64,000 bases of DNA from Endozoicomonas numazuensis (GCF_000722635.1 NZ_JOKH01000005.1:137766-201765), one strand, 5' to 3'; positions 8,652 through 17,741 are shown, counted from the first letter of the stretch. Notes: generated from the sequence alone by a model not told the origin. Numbers and translations: made by a program.

Positions 8652-9602
8652 ATGGAACCTTCAATGCTCAGAACCGCAGTAGTCGGAACGGGATATCTGG
8701 GGAAATTTCACGCCCATAAATACGCCATGCTACCGGAGTGCCAACTGGTAGGGGTATCTGATATTAATGAAGACAGCGGTCGTGTTGTTGCCCGTGAGTG
8801 TGACACACAATTTTTTGCTGACTATCAACAGCTTGTCGGTAAGGTTGATGCAGTGAGTATTGCCGTTCCTACGATTCTTCATCATCAGGTGTCCAGAGAT
8901 TTTCTTAAAGCGGGTGTGCATGTGCTGGTTGAAAAGCCTATGACATCCAATCTGGATGAAGCCCATGAACTGGTCCAGATAGCCAGAGCCCGGGAGCTGG
9001 TTCTGCAAGTAGGGTGCCTTGAGCGTTTTAACGAAGCCCTTACCGGTGTGGGCCCGTTGTTGAATGAACCTCGCTTTATAGAGTCTCACCGTTTGGCAGG
9101 GTTCAAGCCACGCTCTATGGATATCAATGTGGTTATGGACCTTATGATTCATGACCTGGACATCATTCTGAGTCTGGTGAACAAACCACTGGTGGATGTG
9201 GTGGCCAACGGGACAGCCGTACTTTCTGATTCAGTGGATATTGCTCAGGCCAGACTGACGTTTAGCGGAGGCTGTGTGGCGAACATTACCGCTAGCCGAA
9301 TCAGCCAGAAATCCAAGCGCAAGATGCATATCTTTCAGGAGAAATCATGCATCTGTATCGACTTTCAGTCTCTGAATATGTCGCACTTTTACAAGGGCGC
9401 AGGAGAGATGTTCCCGGGCATTCCCAATATTGAATGTGATGAGCTGAGCTATAAAGACAGTGATTCACTGCGCAGGGAAATAGAAGATTTTCTTCATTGT
9501 GTTCGTCATTCAAGAGTGCCCAGAGTCAGCGGCGAGGACGGGCACCGTGCGCTGGAGTTAGCCACCCGGATTTCCAGCATCATTGAAGGAGAGGTTCAGT
9601 GA
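8652..9602 (+). CDS. Gfo/Idh/MocA-family NAD(P)-dependent oxidoreductase
   Basis: 316 residues with an N-terminal Rossmann fold (VVGTGYLGKFHAHKY) and the family motif VEKPMTSN near 94-101. It overlaps the next gene, an aminotransferase, by four bases (GTGA). Such pairs oxidise and then aminate a nucleotide sugar; GnnA/GnnB, which build UDP-2,3-diamino-GlcNAc for lipid A, have this arrangement. A lipid A or surface-sugar role is therefore plausible, but no lpx gene is adjacent, so I give no symbol. The internal ATG at 8664 (MLRTAVVG) is an alternative start that fits the Rossmann strand better. Confidence 0.85.
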   Translation: MEPSMLRTAVVGTGYLGKFHAHKYAMLPECQLVGVSDINEDSGRVVARECDTQFFADYQQLVGKVDAVSIAVPTILHHQVSRDFLKAGVHVLVEKPMTSNLDEAHELVQIARARELVLQVGCLERFNEALTGVGPLLNEPRFIESHRLAGFKPRSMDINVVMDLMIHDLDIILSLVNKPLVDVVANGTAVLSDSVDIAQARLTFSGGCVANITASRISQKSKRKMHIFQEKSCICIDFQSLNMSHFYKGAGEMFPGIPNIECDELSYKDSDSLRREIEDFLHCVRHSRVPRVSGEDGHRALELATRISSIIEGEVQ

Positions 9603-10744
9603 GTTCGGAGCCAATGATCCCAATGGTAGATACTCTGGCCTGGCACGGGCTTATTCAGAAAGAACTCAAACAGGCTGCTACTCGTGTCTTGGATTCCGGG
9701 CGCTATTTGATGGGAGAGGAAGTCGCTGCTTTTGAGCGGGAAGTTGGTGAATTCCTTCAGGCAAGCAAAGCCGTCAGTTGTGCTAATGGTACTGATGCCC
9801 TGATCCTTGCCTTGTCAGCGGCTGGACTGGGTCCGGGCGATGAAGTGATTACAACACCTTTCACCTTTTTTGCCACGGCAGAAGCCATTGTCCGGGTAGG
9901 CGCTACCCCTGTATTTGTGGATATAGAGCCGGAGACGTTTAATGTCAATCCGGTGCTGATTCAGGAAGCTATTAGTGAAAGAACTCGAGCGGTTCTGGTC
10001 GTTCATCTGTTTGGTTTACCCGCTCGTATTCAGGAAATACAGCTGCTCTGCGAAGAACGTTCTTTATTGTTGATAGAAGATTGTGCTCAGTCTTTTGGTG
10101 CATCTGTGAACGATAAAATGACAGGAACAGTAGGAGATTTAGGTTGTTTCAGTTTTTTTCCCAGTAAAAATCTGGGGGGATTTGGTGACGGAGGTTTGGT
10201 CACAGCAAAAACAGAGTCTATGGCTGAGCAGCTGAGGGTGCTGAGAAATCACGGCAGTAGAATTCAATATCAGCATGAATGTGTCGGGTATAACAGCCGG
10301 TTGGATGAAATGCAGGCAGCGTTGCTGAGGGTTAAGCTAAAACACATTTCACGCTATAACGAAGAACGTAAAAAGGTAGCGGAATATTATCGATCCTGTT
10401 TGCAGGGTATGGATATTTTGTTGCCCGCAGGGCAGGAGCATGTCTATCACCAGTTTACTTTGTTGACCGATCAAAGGGATCAACTCAAAGAATGTCTGAG
10501 CCGTGAGGGTATTTCTTCAGCGATTTATTACCCTATGCCATTGCATTTACAGCCGGTATTTAAAGGTCTGCCAATGAGACAAGACCTTTTTGTGGCTGAG
10601 CAGGTGGCTCAGCACTGTCTGTCCTTGCCTATTTTTCCGGGCATGCAATCATCCCAGGTGAGTCGTGTGGCAGAGACGGTGTCTGGTTTCTTTTCCCAGG
10701 AGAAAGAAGATTCTACTTATTGGTTAGCCGGTGCCATATCCTGA
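9599..10744 (+). CDS. DegT/DnrJ/EryC1/StrS-family PLP-dependent sugar aminotransferase
   Basis: 381 residues of fold-type I aminotransferase. The motif SFFPSKNLGGFGDGG contains the PLP lysine at residue 190. Other family segments are SCANGTDALILAL (phosphate binding), TPFTFFATAEAI, EDCAQSFGA and NSRLDEMQAALL. The start is GTG overlapping the stop of the upstream oxidoreductase, with GGAGAGG as ribosome binding site. Together the two genes probably make a 3-amino-3-deoxy sugar nucleotide (GnnB-like), though other DegT products cannot be excluded. Confidence 0.9.
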   Translation: MSSEPMIPMVDTLAWHGLIQKELKQAATRVLDSGRYLMGEEVAAFEREVGEFLQASKAVSCANGTDALILALSAAGLGPGDEVITTPFTFFATAEAIVRVGATPVFVDIEPETFNVNPVLIQEAISERTRAVLVVHLFGLPARIQEIQLLCEERSLLLIEDCAQSFGASVNDKMTGTVGDLGCFSFFPSKNLGGFGDGGLVTAKTESMAEQLRVLRNHGSRIQYQHECVGYNSRLDEMQAALLRVKLKHISRYNEERKKVAEYYRSCLQGMDILLPAGQEHVYHQFTLLTDQRDQLKECLSREGISSAIYYPMPLHLQPVFKGLPMRQDLFVAEQVAQHCLSLPIFPGMQSSQVSRVAETVSGFFSQEKEDSTYWLAGAIS

Positions 10745-10971
10745 GCACCAGGCGCCAACACACAATAGCCTGGCTATTACTCGTCATTCCGTCTTGGTCT
10801 CATGTCCAGCTTGCCATGCTCATTACGGTAGTTAGAAAATGCGATGGGTATTATTTGCACCTCCCTGTAAAGTAGTCGATCAGTATCAGCCTACAACACA
10901 GGCGACCTGCTGAATTGACGGGCTGATCATGAGGTCTATGCTCATTGCTCTTCCAACCGAGAGGCCACTTC

Positions 10972-12183
10972 ATGAAGCACTGGCACTGTATGGTATTGGC
11001 AATGACCCTTTTTTCTTCTCAGGCGAGTCATTCAGCCTCGTTTTACGAGCAGCTACAGGCTGTTGAGCTGGGTGATACTCATTTTGATGCTCAAGGACAT
11101 GTCACAACGACAGGTGATATTGATCGTAAGGTCGCCTGTCTGCGTCCTATGAGGAAAGGTTTGCCTAACATCAGTGCTGAGAGTGTGGGTGAGCAGGTAA
11201 GAGTCCATCTTTATGGGCATGGAGGCAGTGGCTGGACACTGCTTTGGGGCAGTGTAAACAAGGCCGTTGCATTGTTTGAGGAAAAAGCCAAAGAGCATAA
11301 ATTCAATGAGCTTGTGCCCATTACTATTATTGGCGCCGGCTGTATGGGGAAGGCGGTGGCCTTATCGCTCTATCATACAGGCTTTCAGAACATTCGCATT
11401 ATTGCCGAGCAAGACGACAGCATTGCCTCTTTGAATTCGACAGGCTATCTGGCCATGGTGTCATTGGCCACAGAAAATGAGTCGGAGAAAAAGCAGGCCG
11501 AGAAACTGGCCATCGATACATTGAAGGGGTATCAGATGGTTGAAAAAGGGACTCACCCCATTATTAATGAAGGTGTTCATCTTATTGATGTATACAGTGG
11601 CCTGGGTAAAGAAGGGGAAGAGGGCCCGCTGGAAACCTATACCGGTATTGAACCCTATGCTGAGGCGGGTCTATTGCCCAAGCCTGAGAACGGGGTGGTA
11701 AAGTTTTCGACTGGTGTGAGTTACCCGATGCGAAAATATCAGACTTATTTTATGGATACCAAGGTTTTGATGAAGGCTTTTGATCGAGAGCTCAAAGCCA
11801 GGAATATACCGGTTATCCATGAAACAGTCGGGAGTCTGGAGGACATTAAAACCTATGTCGTTTTTAACTGCTCAGGACTTGGAGCAGCGAAGCTGAATCA
11901 TGACGAAAAGGTCTACCCGAACCTGGGCTTGTTGCTGGAGCTCGCTCATCAACCTCTGAAAAAGCTCGACTACATTATTTATACCCGCTACCAACCGCCG
12001 GGTGCTCCCAAGCGAGTCAGTCCTGTGGATAAAGCCGACATCTATTTTATGCCCAGAAGTGGTGGATTACTGGGAGCCACTTTTGTCGATCATAACGATG
12101 GGACGGATAACGCGTTGAATGAAGCGTTATTCACAAGAATTCTTAGAGAAAATAAGCAATTCTTTGGTTACCCGCTGAACTGA
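10972..12183 (+). CDS. Exported DAAO-like FAD oxidoreductase with permuted domain order
   Basis: The ATG at 10972 (GAGAGG seven bases upstream) gives a 403-residue protein with an apparent signal peptide (MKHWHCMVLAMTLFSSQA). D-amino-acid-oxidase motifs are present but out of order. The motif normally at the C-terminus (RPMRKG followed by LYGHGGSGWTLLWG) comes first, at about residues 50-85. The FAD-binding Rossmann motif (ITIIGAGCMGKAVALSL) follows at about 108-125. The middle DAAO segment VFNCSGLGA and a GLLGATF segment lie near the C-terminus. This is consistent with circular permutation of a D-amino-acid or D-aspartate oxidase fold. The substrate is unknown. A hairpin after the stop is the likely terminator and is followed directly by the group II intron. 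Confidence 0.75.
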   Translation: MKHWHCMVLAMTLFSSQASHSASFYEQLQAVELGDTHFDAQGHVTTTGDIDRKVACLRPMRKGLPNISAESVGEQVRVHLYGHGGSGWTLLWGSVNKAVALFEEKAKEHKFNELVPITIIGAGCMGKAVALSLYHTGFQNIRIIAEQDDSIASLNSTGYLAMVSLATENESEKKQAEKLAIDTLKGYQMVEKGTHPIINEGVHLIDVYSGLGKEGEEGPLETYTGIEPYAEAGLLPKPENGVVKFSTGVSYPMRKYQTYFMDTKVLMKAFDRELKARNIPVIHETVGSLEDIKTYVVFNCSGLGAAKLNHDEKVYPNLGLLLELAHQPLKKLDYIIYTRYQPPGAPKRVSPVDKADIYFMPRSGGLLGATFVDHNDGTDNALNEALFTRILRENKQFFGYPLN

Positions 12184-12249
12184 CTTTCGGTAGTGAATCA
12201 GAAGTGTGCATTAAGTCTCTCCCGATTTTGTAAGGAAAGAAGAAAAGAT

Positions 12250-12274
12250 GGCAGGTACCTTGAGTGTACCTGCC
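12250..12274 (+). terminator. Hairpin after the DAAO-like gene; intron insertion landmark
   Basis: A perfect inverted repeat (GGCAGGTAC...GTACCTGCC) ends eight bases before the intron 5' end. The following bases are TATATAC rather than a T run, so it is at best a weak terminator as now interrupted. Class C group II introns typically insert just past such hairpins. Confidence 0.55.
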
Positions 12275-12281
12275 TATATAC

Positions 12282-14139
12282 GTGTGCCGAGCATGTCACA
12301 CAGCTTGGGGGTGAAAGTCCCCTGTCCAGCCAGATGAGGGCGAAGGACTAGCGAAGCACAAGGTTTGTATCGTGAGGTGCAGGCTGAAGGCAGTGTGGAG
12401 CAAAACCGCGAGCCGACGAACAGAAATCAGATATGAGGCTGTCTGCGTGAGGACGAGTCAGCGTATGATGACGAAGTCCATACTCATCCGGACACTCAGG
12501 CAGTAGATCTGGCGGTTGTGCGGCGAAGGCGGTGTGACTTACCTCGGGAGGTCTGTGTGGTGTCTGATATTTCGGACTGAAGCTATCGTAAGGTGGCCTG
12601 ATCGCCATACAGAAGTCAGCAGACGGCATAGTAGCTGGCGAATGTCAGTGAAGGCCTGAACAGTACAGAGTGGTGAATAGTTTCTGTTATTCGATACACC
12701 GGACGCAGACAAATCCAGCAAACACTGGAACTCATGCCAAGTGGTCACGGCGGAACCGGAGGCTGCGACGTTATGAGGGCTGAGGTTGTGTCGGCATCAC
12801 AGGATTACGAAAGCCCGGCAAGCGATACAGGCTTGATGGCACGTATCGCCCACCCCAATAATCTGAAGAAAGCCTTTCAGCGAGTAAAACGCAACAAAGG
12901 AGCAGCAGGCATTGACCGCATGACAGTGGAAGACCTGTTCACGTATTTACAAGGGCATGGTCGTCAACTGAGGCAGTGTTTGAGCAGAGGGTTGTGGAAA
13001 CCCACTCCAGTAAGAAGAGTTCTGATTCCCAAGCCGGACGGAGGAGAGCGAAAGTTGGGTATACCAACAGCTCTTGATCGAATGGTGCAGCAGGCAATAC
13101 AACAAGTATTGCAGGCAGAGTGGGAGCCAAGGTTCTCGGCTTACAGCTACGGATTTAGGCCCTATAGGTCTGCACATCAGGCTATCAGTCAGGCTCAGTT
13201 GTATATGAAGGATGGTTACAACTGGGTGGTGGATATTGATTTGTCGAAGTTTTTCGACCGGGTCAACCATGATCGACTGATGGCAAAGTTGGCAGAGCAT
13301 ATAGAGGACAAGGATGTATTGCGTTTGATTCGTCGATTCCTGAAGTCCGGAGTGATGGAAAACGGGCTGGTAAAACCGCAAGCGGAGGGTGTGCCACAGG
13401 GAGGTCCCCTGTCTCCTGTACTTTCAAACATAGTATTGGACGAACTTGACAGAACGCTCGAAAATCGAGGTCTGCGATTTGTTCGGTACGCTGACGACTG
13501 TCGTGTTTTTGTTAAAAGTAAGAAGGCAGGGGAAAGGGTGATGGCCAGTCTGGTCAAGCTGATCGAGGGTAAAATGAAACTGAAGGTCAATCATACAAAG
13601 AGTGCGGTTGATCGTGCATGGAAGCGCCCCTTTCTGGGGTACACTTTTACCCGAGACGGCAGGAAAACCCTTGCGACAAAGAGTGGCAAGCGCTTCAAGG
13701 ATAAAATCAGACAGCTAACCCGAAAGGGAGGTCGATCCCTTGAGCAGAGATTGGAAGGACTCAACAGGTACTTGCAGGGATGGAAGAACTACTTCCGAGA
13801 AGTAGAAACCCGCACAGAGTTTGAACACTTTGACTGTTGGATAAGAAGGCGGTTGCGAAGTCTGCTCTGGTATCAATGGAAAAGAAGCCCAAAGCGGTAC
13901 AAGGAGCTGCGAAAGCAGGGAATCAGTGACAAACTGACAAGGCAAACGGTAGCTTCAGGAAAAGGACATTGGCGAGTGAGCCGGAGTCCTGCGTTACACA
14001 TGGCGCTACCCAATAGTTGGTTTGATAAGTTAGGTTTAATCAGATTGTTGGCCGCTTAACTGGCCGAAACGCCCAGTACGGACCCGTATGCTGGGTGTTG
14101 TGGGAGGAGCGTAGCCGTGAGGCTACGCCCTATCCCGAT
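12282..14139 (+). mobile_element. Group II intron (bacterial class C-like), complete
   Basis: The 5' end reads GTGTGCCGAGCATG, matching the group II GUGYG start. The 3' part holds a domain V-like hairpin around 14070-14099 (CGCCCAGTACGG...CCGTATGCTGGGTG) and a domain VI-like hairpin at about 14100-14137 (stem GCGTAGCC/GGCTACGC), ending in GAT. A 441-codon maturase is encoded in domain IV. About 450 bases of structured RNA precede the maturase. The element lies in the same orientation as, and just downstream of, the DAAO-like gene's hairpin. Exact ends are inferred from motif consensus, with a few bases of uncertainty. Confidence 0.8.
12734..14059 (+). CDS. ltrA: Group II intron reverse transcriptase/maturase
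   Basis: 441 residues. The reverse transcriptase domain carries GIPTALDRMVQQAIQQVL, AYSYGFRP, VDIDLSKFFDRVNHDRL, GVPQGGPLSPVLSNI and the catalytic FVRYADD (about 249-255). The maturase (GIIM) region follows, with LNRYLQGWKNYF and WIRRRLR. It ends in the ALPNSWFDKLGL type C-terminus of class C proteins and has no HNH endonuclease domain. It promotes splicing of the intron and target-primed insertion. The N-terminal 25 or so residues look unlike the family, so translation may begin downstream, for example near the MARIAHPNN segment (about 12836). Confidence 0.93.
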   Translation: MPSGHGGTGGCDVMRAEVVSASQDYESPASDTGLMARIAHPNNLKKAFQRVKRNKGAAGIDRMTVEDLFTYLQGHGRQLRQCLSRGLWKPTPVRRVLIPKPDGGERKLGIPTALDRMVQQAIQQVLQAEWEPRFSAYSYGFRPYRSAHQAISQAQLYMKDGYNWVVDIDLSKFFDRVNHDRLMAKLAEHIEDKDVLRLIRRFLKSGVMENGLVKPQAEGVPQGGPLSPVLSNIVLDELDRTLENRGLRFVRYADDCRVFVKSKKAGERVMASLVKLIEGKMKLKVNHTKSAVDRAWKRPFLGYTFTRDGRKTLATKSGKRFKDKIRQLTRKGGRSLEQRLEGLNRYLQGWKNYFREVETRTEFEHFDCWIRRRLRSLLWYQWKRSPKRYKELRKQGISDKLTRQTVASGKGHWRVSRSPALHMALPNSWFDKLGLIRLLAA

Positions 14140-14212
14140 CCATCGCCTTTCAATATGCTACGTTGTTGCCAGCGTTCGCTCACCCTGATCACCTACTACT
14201 TGTAGGCTCACA

Positions 14213-14269
14213 GGGCTTCGTTCACTTGTCGCCTAGTAGCATCTTGAAATCCAATGGGTATAGATGTTT
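14213..14269 (+). repeat. Dispersed short repeat, copy 1
   Basis: GGGCTTCGTTCACTT followed by TTGAAATCC and GGGTATAGATGTTT matches a segment at 44031-44077, with different spacing between the blocks. Both copies can pair GGGCTTC with a GAA-type segment. It sits between the intron and proV. Function unknown. Confidence 0.45.
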
Positions 14270-14277
14270 TATGCGAC

Positions 14278-15471
14278 TTATGCCGCCTGTCTTGATGTTT
14301 CTCCCAGCACTTCTATCAGATTGGAACGTGACAGTTCTCCCTGAAGTTCACCCTCAGCATCAACAACTGGAAGTGGGTAATCTGTTTCCAGTGTATCGGG
14401 AATAACACTTTCCAGAATGGCATCGGGAGAAACGGCGTCCAGCTCTTCCATCATGTCTTCCCCAAGTGTATCGCTGGCGTTGGTCTGAGCAGCTTCTTCC
14501 AGGGTGTCCTGAAGAACAACACCCTGATAGCCTTCATCGGTGACGTAATAACCGTATCTTTCCGGCAGCTTTTTCATCTGTTCCAGTGCGCCGCCAATGG
14601 TGCTGGCACTGATCCGGCAGACGGGTGGCTGCATAACGGTTTCCACTGTCAGCGCCCTTGCCCGGTTTACATCTTTAACGAAGGCTTCGACATATTCTGT
14701 CGCGGGGTTGAGCAGAATTTCTTCTGGCTTACCCAACTGGACCAGTTCTCCGTCTTTAAGAATGGCAATGCGATCGCCAAGGCGGAGCGCCTCATCGAGG
14801 TCGTGGGTGATAAAGACAATGGTTTTCTTGAGCTTTTCCTGCAGTTCAATGAGTTGGTCCTGCATTTCGCTGCGGATCAGTGGGTCCAATGCAGAAAAAG
14901 CTTCATCCATGAGCAGGATTTCGGCATCTGTACACAAGGCTCTGGCTAAGCCTACTCGTTGTTGTTGCCCGCCGGACAGTTGTGAAGGAAACTGTTGTTC
15001 GTAACCTTTCAGGCCCACTGTTTCCAACCACTGTCTGGCTTTTTGAAGACGCTCGTCTTTTTTAATGCCCTGTACTTTCAGGCCGTAGCTGACATTGTCG
15101 AGTACGGTGCGATGCGGAAGTAGGCCAAAACGCTGGAACACCATAGACATCTTGTGACGTCTGAATTGTTCAAGCTCTTTTTTACTCAGCTTCATCACAT
15201 CCACACCGTCGACAATAATTTCACCTTCAGTAGGGTCAATCAGTCGGTTGAAGTGTCGAATCAGGGTGGATTTTCCCGAGCCTGACAAACCCATAATGAC
15301 GAAGATCTCTCCCCGGTCAATGGTCAGGTTAATGTCTTTCAAACCCAGGCTATGGTTAGCCTGGTTCATCAGCTCGTCTTTGCTCTGTCCTGCCTTGACC
15401 AGCTCTACGGCTTTTTCGGGCGACTTGCCAAAGATTTTATAGAGATTGCGTACCGAGATTAGCTCAGACAT
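14278..15471 (-). CDS. proV: Glycine betaine/proline ABC transporter, ATP-binding subunit
   Basis: The ATG at 15471 gives 397 residues, matching ProV (about 400). It begins MSELISVRNLYKIFG and overlaps the proW stop by eight bases. Walker A is GLSGSGKST, the signature is LSGGQQQRVGLARAL and Walker B is ILLMDEAFSALD. The C-terminal third contains a regulatory CBS-domain region, as in OpuAA/ProV proteins. It energises import of glycine betaine or related osmolytes with ProW and ProX. Translationally coupled to proW; last gene of the operon. Confidence 0.95.
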   Translation of the reverse strand: MSELISVRNLYKIFGKSPEKAVELVKAGQSKDELMNQANHSLGLKDINLTIDRGEIFVIMGLSGSGKSTLIRHFNRLIDPTEGEIIVDGVDVMKLSKKELEQFRRHKMSMVFQRFGLLPHRTVLDNVSYGLKVQGIKKDERLQKARQWLETVGLKGYEQQFPSQLSGGQQQRVGLARALCTDAEILLMDEAFSALDPLIRSEMQDQLIELQEKLKKTIVFITHDLDEALRLGDRIAILKDGELVQLGKPEEILLNPATEYVEAFVKDVNRARALTVETVMQPPVCRISASTIGGALEQMKKLPERYGYYVTDEGYQGVVLQDTLEEAAQTNASDTLGEDMMEELDAVSPDAILESVIPDTLETDYPLPVVDAEGELQGELSRSNLIEVLGETSRQAA

Positions 15472-16360
15472 GGGAACCCTCACGATATTGTTGGCTTCGT
15501 TTTGCCCAGGCTTGGGACACTCGGTCAAACATGATGGCAAGGGCGACAATGGCCAGACCATTCAAGAGGCCAAGAGTAAAGTATTGGTTCGTTATGGATT
15601 TGAGAACAGGTTGCCCCAGTCCTTTAACACCGATCATGGATGCGATGACAACCATGGCCAGAGCCATCATGATGGTCTGGTTAATGCCTGCCATGATATT
15701 GGGCATGGCCAGTGGCAGCTGAACACCTACCAGGCGTTGCATAGGGCTGGCACCGAAAGCCGTGGAAGCTTCCAGTACTTCCTTATCCACCAGTCGTATA
15801 CCCAGGTTGGTAAGGCGAATCACTGGGGGAATAGCATAGATAATGACGGCGATGAGGCCTGGAATCTTGCCAATACCCAGCAACATGACCACGGGGATCA
15901 GATAGACAAAGGCTGGCATGGTTTGCATGACATCAAGTATGGGTGTGAAAACTTTCTGAACCTTGTCAGAACGAGCCATTAATATACCGATGGGAATGCC
16001 AAGCATAATGGCAAGAACGGTACAAACAGTAATCATGCTGAGTGTTCGCATGGTGTCTTCCCACATGCCAAAATAACCAATGGCAAGCAGTGAGAGGGCT
16101 ATGGCGCCAGAGAGTTTCCAGGAACGACTGGCAGCATAAGCCAGACCTGTAATCGAAATAAGTACCAGCCACCAGGGCGAATTCAGCAGTAACTGCTCAA
16201 ACCCGGAAAGGAAACTCAACAGAGGATCAAAAAAAGCCTCTATTGAGTCGCCATAAGCGCGTGAAAATTCCCGGTAGGCACTGTCCAGTGTTTTTCTGAT
16301 CGAAATAAGGTCGCTGCGATCCATTTCTGGAAACTCAGTCAACCAGGATTTTTCAGCCAT
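15464..16360 (-). CDS. proW: Glycine betaine/proline ABC transporter, permease subunit
   Basis: 298 residues with several hydrophobic segments typical of OpuAB/ProW permeases. The cytoplasmic EAA loop reads EASTAFGASPMQRLVGVQLPLA, which couples to ProV. The soluble N-terminus (about 70 residues) is shorter than in E. coli ProW. The ATG overlaps the end of the upstream binding-protein gene by eight bases, so all three are probably translated from one message. Confidence 0.95.
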   Translation of the reverse strand: MAEKSWLTEFPEMDRSDLISIRKTLDSAYREFSRAYGDSIEAFFDPLLSFLSGFEQLLLNSPWWLVLISITGLAYAASRSWKLSGAIALSLLAIGYFGMWEDTMRTLSMITVCTVLAIMLGIPIGILMARSDKVQKVFTPILDVMQTMPAFVYLIPVVMLLGIGKIPGLIAVIIYAIPPVIRLTNLGIRLVDKEVLEASTAFGASPMQRLVGVQLPLAMPNIMAGINQTIMMALAMVVIASMIGVKGLGQPVLKSITNQYFTLGLLNGLAIVALAIMFDRVSQAWAKRSQQYREGSHV

Positions 16361-17408
16361 AGTTTTTTTTCCTTAGAGGCGTGATAAAGAGGCGTGATAA
16401 AGAGAGGCGTGACAAAGCTTTTTTAATTTTTGTAGCGGCGGCTTCTGAAACCCAGGTCTGCCAGATCTGTGGATAGTTCTTCAGGAAGTGTTCCATCGCC
16501 ATCTCTCCGTCTGCCTGGTTGTCTTCCATCCAGGCCAGCAGTTTGTTCATATCTGCATTGGAGAGTGATCTTTGTTGTATGTATTGATATGCCTCAGGGG
16601 CTTTACTGGCAAAAGACTCGGTAGTCACAGAATGTACTGGCAGGGGTGGGTACATAGTGACTTTGGGGTTTTCACAGTCAACCTGAGTCGTACAGTTTTT
16701 GTATTCGTTGTTATCAACGCCACTGCCGAAGTCGACCTTCACCATGTCATACTTTCCAAGAGCCGGTGTTGGCGACCAGTAGTAACCAAACCAGGGCTCT
16801 TTGCGATCATAAGCTCTGGCCAGTGAAGCAGAAAGTGCAGCACCGGAGCCTGGGTCAATCATTTCAAACCCTTTCTCTTCCAGCTTCATTGCCCGGAACA
16901 GGTTGCTTACCGTGATCTCGCAGGTCCAGCCTGCAGGGCAGCCATAAAAGCCTGCGACATCGGGCTCTTCTGGGTGCTTGAACAAAGAGGCATTTTTGAT
17001 GATTCCCTGAATGGTCGCGAGAGAAGGATCTTTGTCGACCATATATTGAGGAACCCAGAAACCTTCTTCGCCACCGTCCGACAGAGAGGTGCCGGCAATT
17101 CGCAGACGTTTTTCTTCTACACCTTTATCCAGTGCGTCTCTGATGAAGATAGTCCAGAGTTCTGGCGCAATATCCGGCTCACCTTTCTCGATCATAGAGG
17201 TGCTGGTGGGCATGGAGTCTCCAGGGACGAGTTCTGCATCACAGCCATAGCCCTGGTTAAGGATGAACTGATCAACATGAGCCAACAGAGTGGCTGAGTC
17301 CCAGTTCATATCGGCAATGGAAAGTTTGCCGCAGGTGTTGGCAAGAACAGCAGTACTCGAAACTGAAAGAAGAAGAGTGGCCCCCAGAGTCCGGATGGCT
17401 TTATGCAT
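16353..17408 (-). CDS. proX: Glycine betaine ABC transporter substrate-binding protein, copy 1
   Basis: The ATG at 17408 gives 351 residues with a signal peptide (MHKAIRTLGATLLLSVSSTAVLA). It belongs to the OpuAC/ProX family, with a WFGYYWSPTPALGKYD segment supplying aromatic ligand-binding residues and two cysteine pairs. It is about 75% identical by eye to the upstream paralogue. The paralogue stops after KKALTRL, whereas this one reads KKALSRL and then runs on about 15 residues through a short tandem repeat (16376-16417) into the proW start. It delivers the osmolyte to ProW in the periplasm. Confidence 0.92.
   Translation of the reverse strand: MHKAIRTLGATLLLSVSSTAVLANTCGKLSIADMNWDSATLLAHVDQFILNQGYGCDAELVPGDSMPTSTSMIEKGEPDIAPELWTIFIRDALDKGVEEKRLRIAGTSLSDGGEEGFWVPQYMVDKDPSLATIQGIIKNASLFKHPEEPDVAGFYGCPAGWTCEITVSNLFRAMKLEEKGFEMIDPGSGAALSASLARAYDRKEPWFGYYWSPTPALGKYDMVKVDFGSGVDNNEYKNCTTQVDCENPKVTMYPPLPVHSVTTESFASKAPEAYQYIQQRSLSNADMNKLLAWMEDNQADGEMAMEHFLKNYPQIWQTWVSEAAATKIKKALSRLSLSRLFITPLRKKNYG
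16376..16417. repeat. Short tandem repeat at the end of proX copy 1
   Basis: Three imperfect copies of AGGCGTGATAAAG (13-15 bp) lie in the last codons of proX. The repeat replaces the stop found at this point in the paralogue and adds a C-terminal tail. Confidence 0.8.
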
Positions 17409-17601
17409 TATGGTGATACCTGGATGAATAGAAATATGAAATCGTAATCTTTGCTGATGGAGACGATGAGGTGCTTTTTCGGGGTCAAATAGGTGCATCT
17501 TGAGCACTTGCCTACAGCTTATAACATCGTTCGGCGCAAATAGGTTACAGACCTGATTCCAATAGTTCAAACCAGTCGGTTTCCAGGCAGGGAATTGGTT
17601 T

Positions 17602-17642
17602 CCCATGGTTGTTACGCAGGGTGTGCTGGTAACAACCATGGG
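17602..17642. repeat. Long intergenic hairpin between the two proX genes
   Basis: A perfect 14-bp stem (CCCATGGTTGTTAC / GTAACAACCATGGG) has a 13-base loop. There is no adjacent T run on the minus strand, so it looks more like an RNA-stability or attenuation element than a simple terminator. It lies between the upstream binding-protein gene and the proX-proW-proV operon. Confidence 0.6.
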
Positions 17643-17678
17643 CAACCTTAACGGTACCAACAAGTGTTATACCTCATA

Positions 17679-17741
17679 CCGTTCGCACTGAGCCTGTCGA
17701 AGTGCATCATCAGTATCCTTCGATAAGCTCAGGATGAACGG
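17679..17741. repeat. REP-like palindrome
   Basis: CCGTTCGCACTGAGCCTGTC at the left and an imperfect complement ending in AGGATGAACGG at the right form a 63-base imperfect palindrome. The core (CTGAGC...TCGAAG) is a widespread bacterial repetitive extragenic palindrome type. It sits just downstream of the second proX gene. Confidence 0.7.

Noticed and set aside
14213-14269. End of an IS200/IS605-type element with a guide RNA
   Set aside because: No TnpA or TnpB gene or remnant is nearby, and the shared blocks are too short to support it.
15446-15982. Forward frame across the proW/proV junction
   Set aside because: His/Gln-rich shadow of two conserved overlapping genes.
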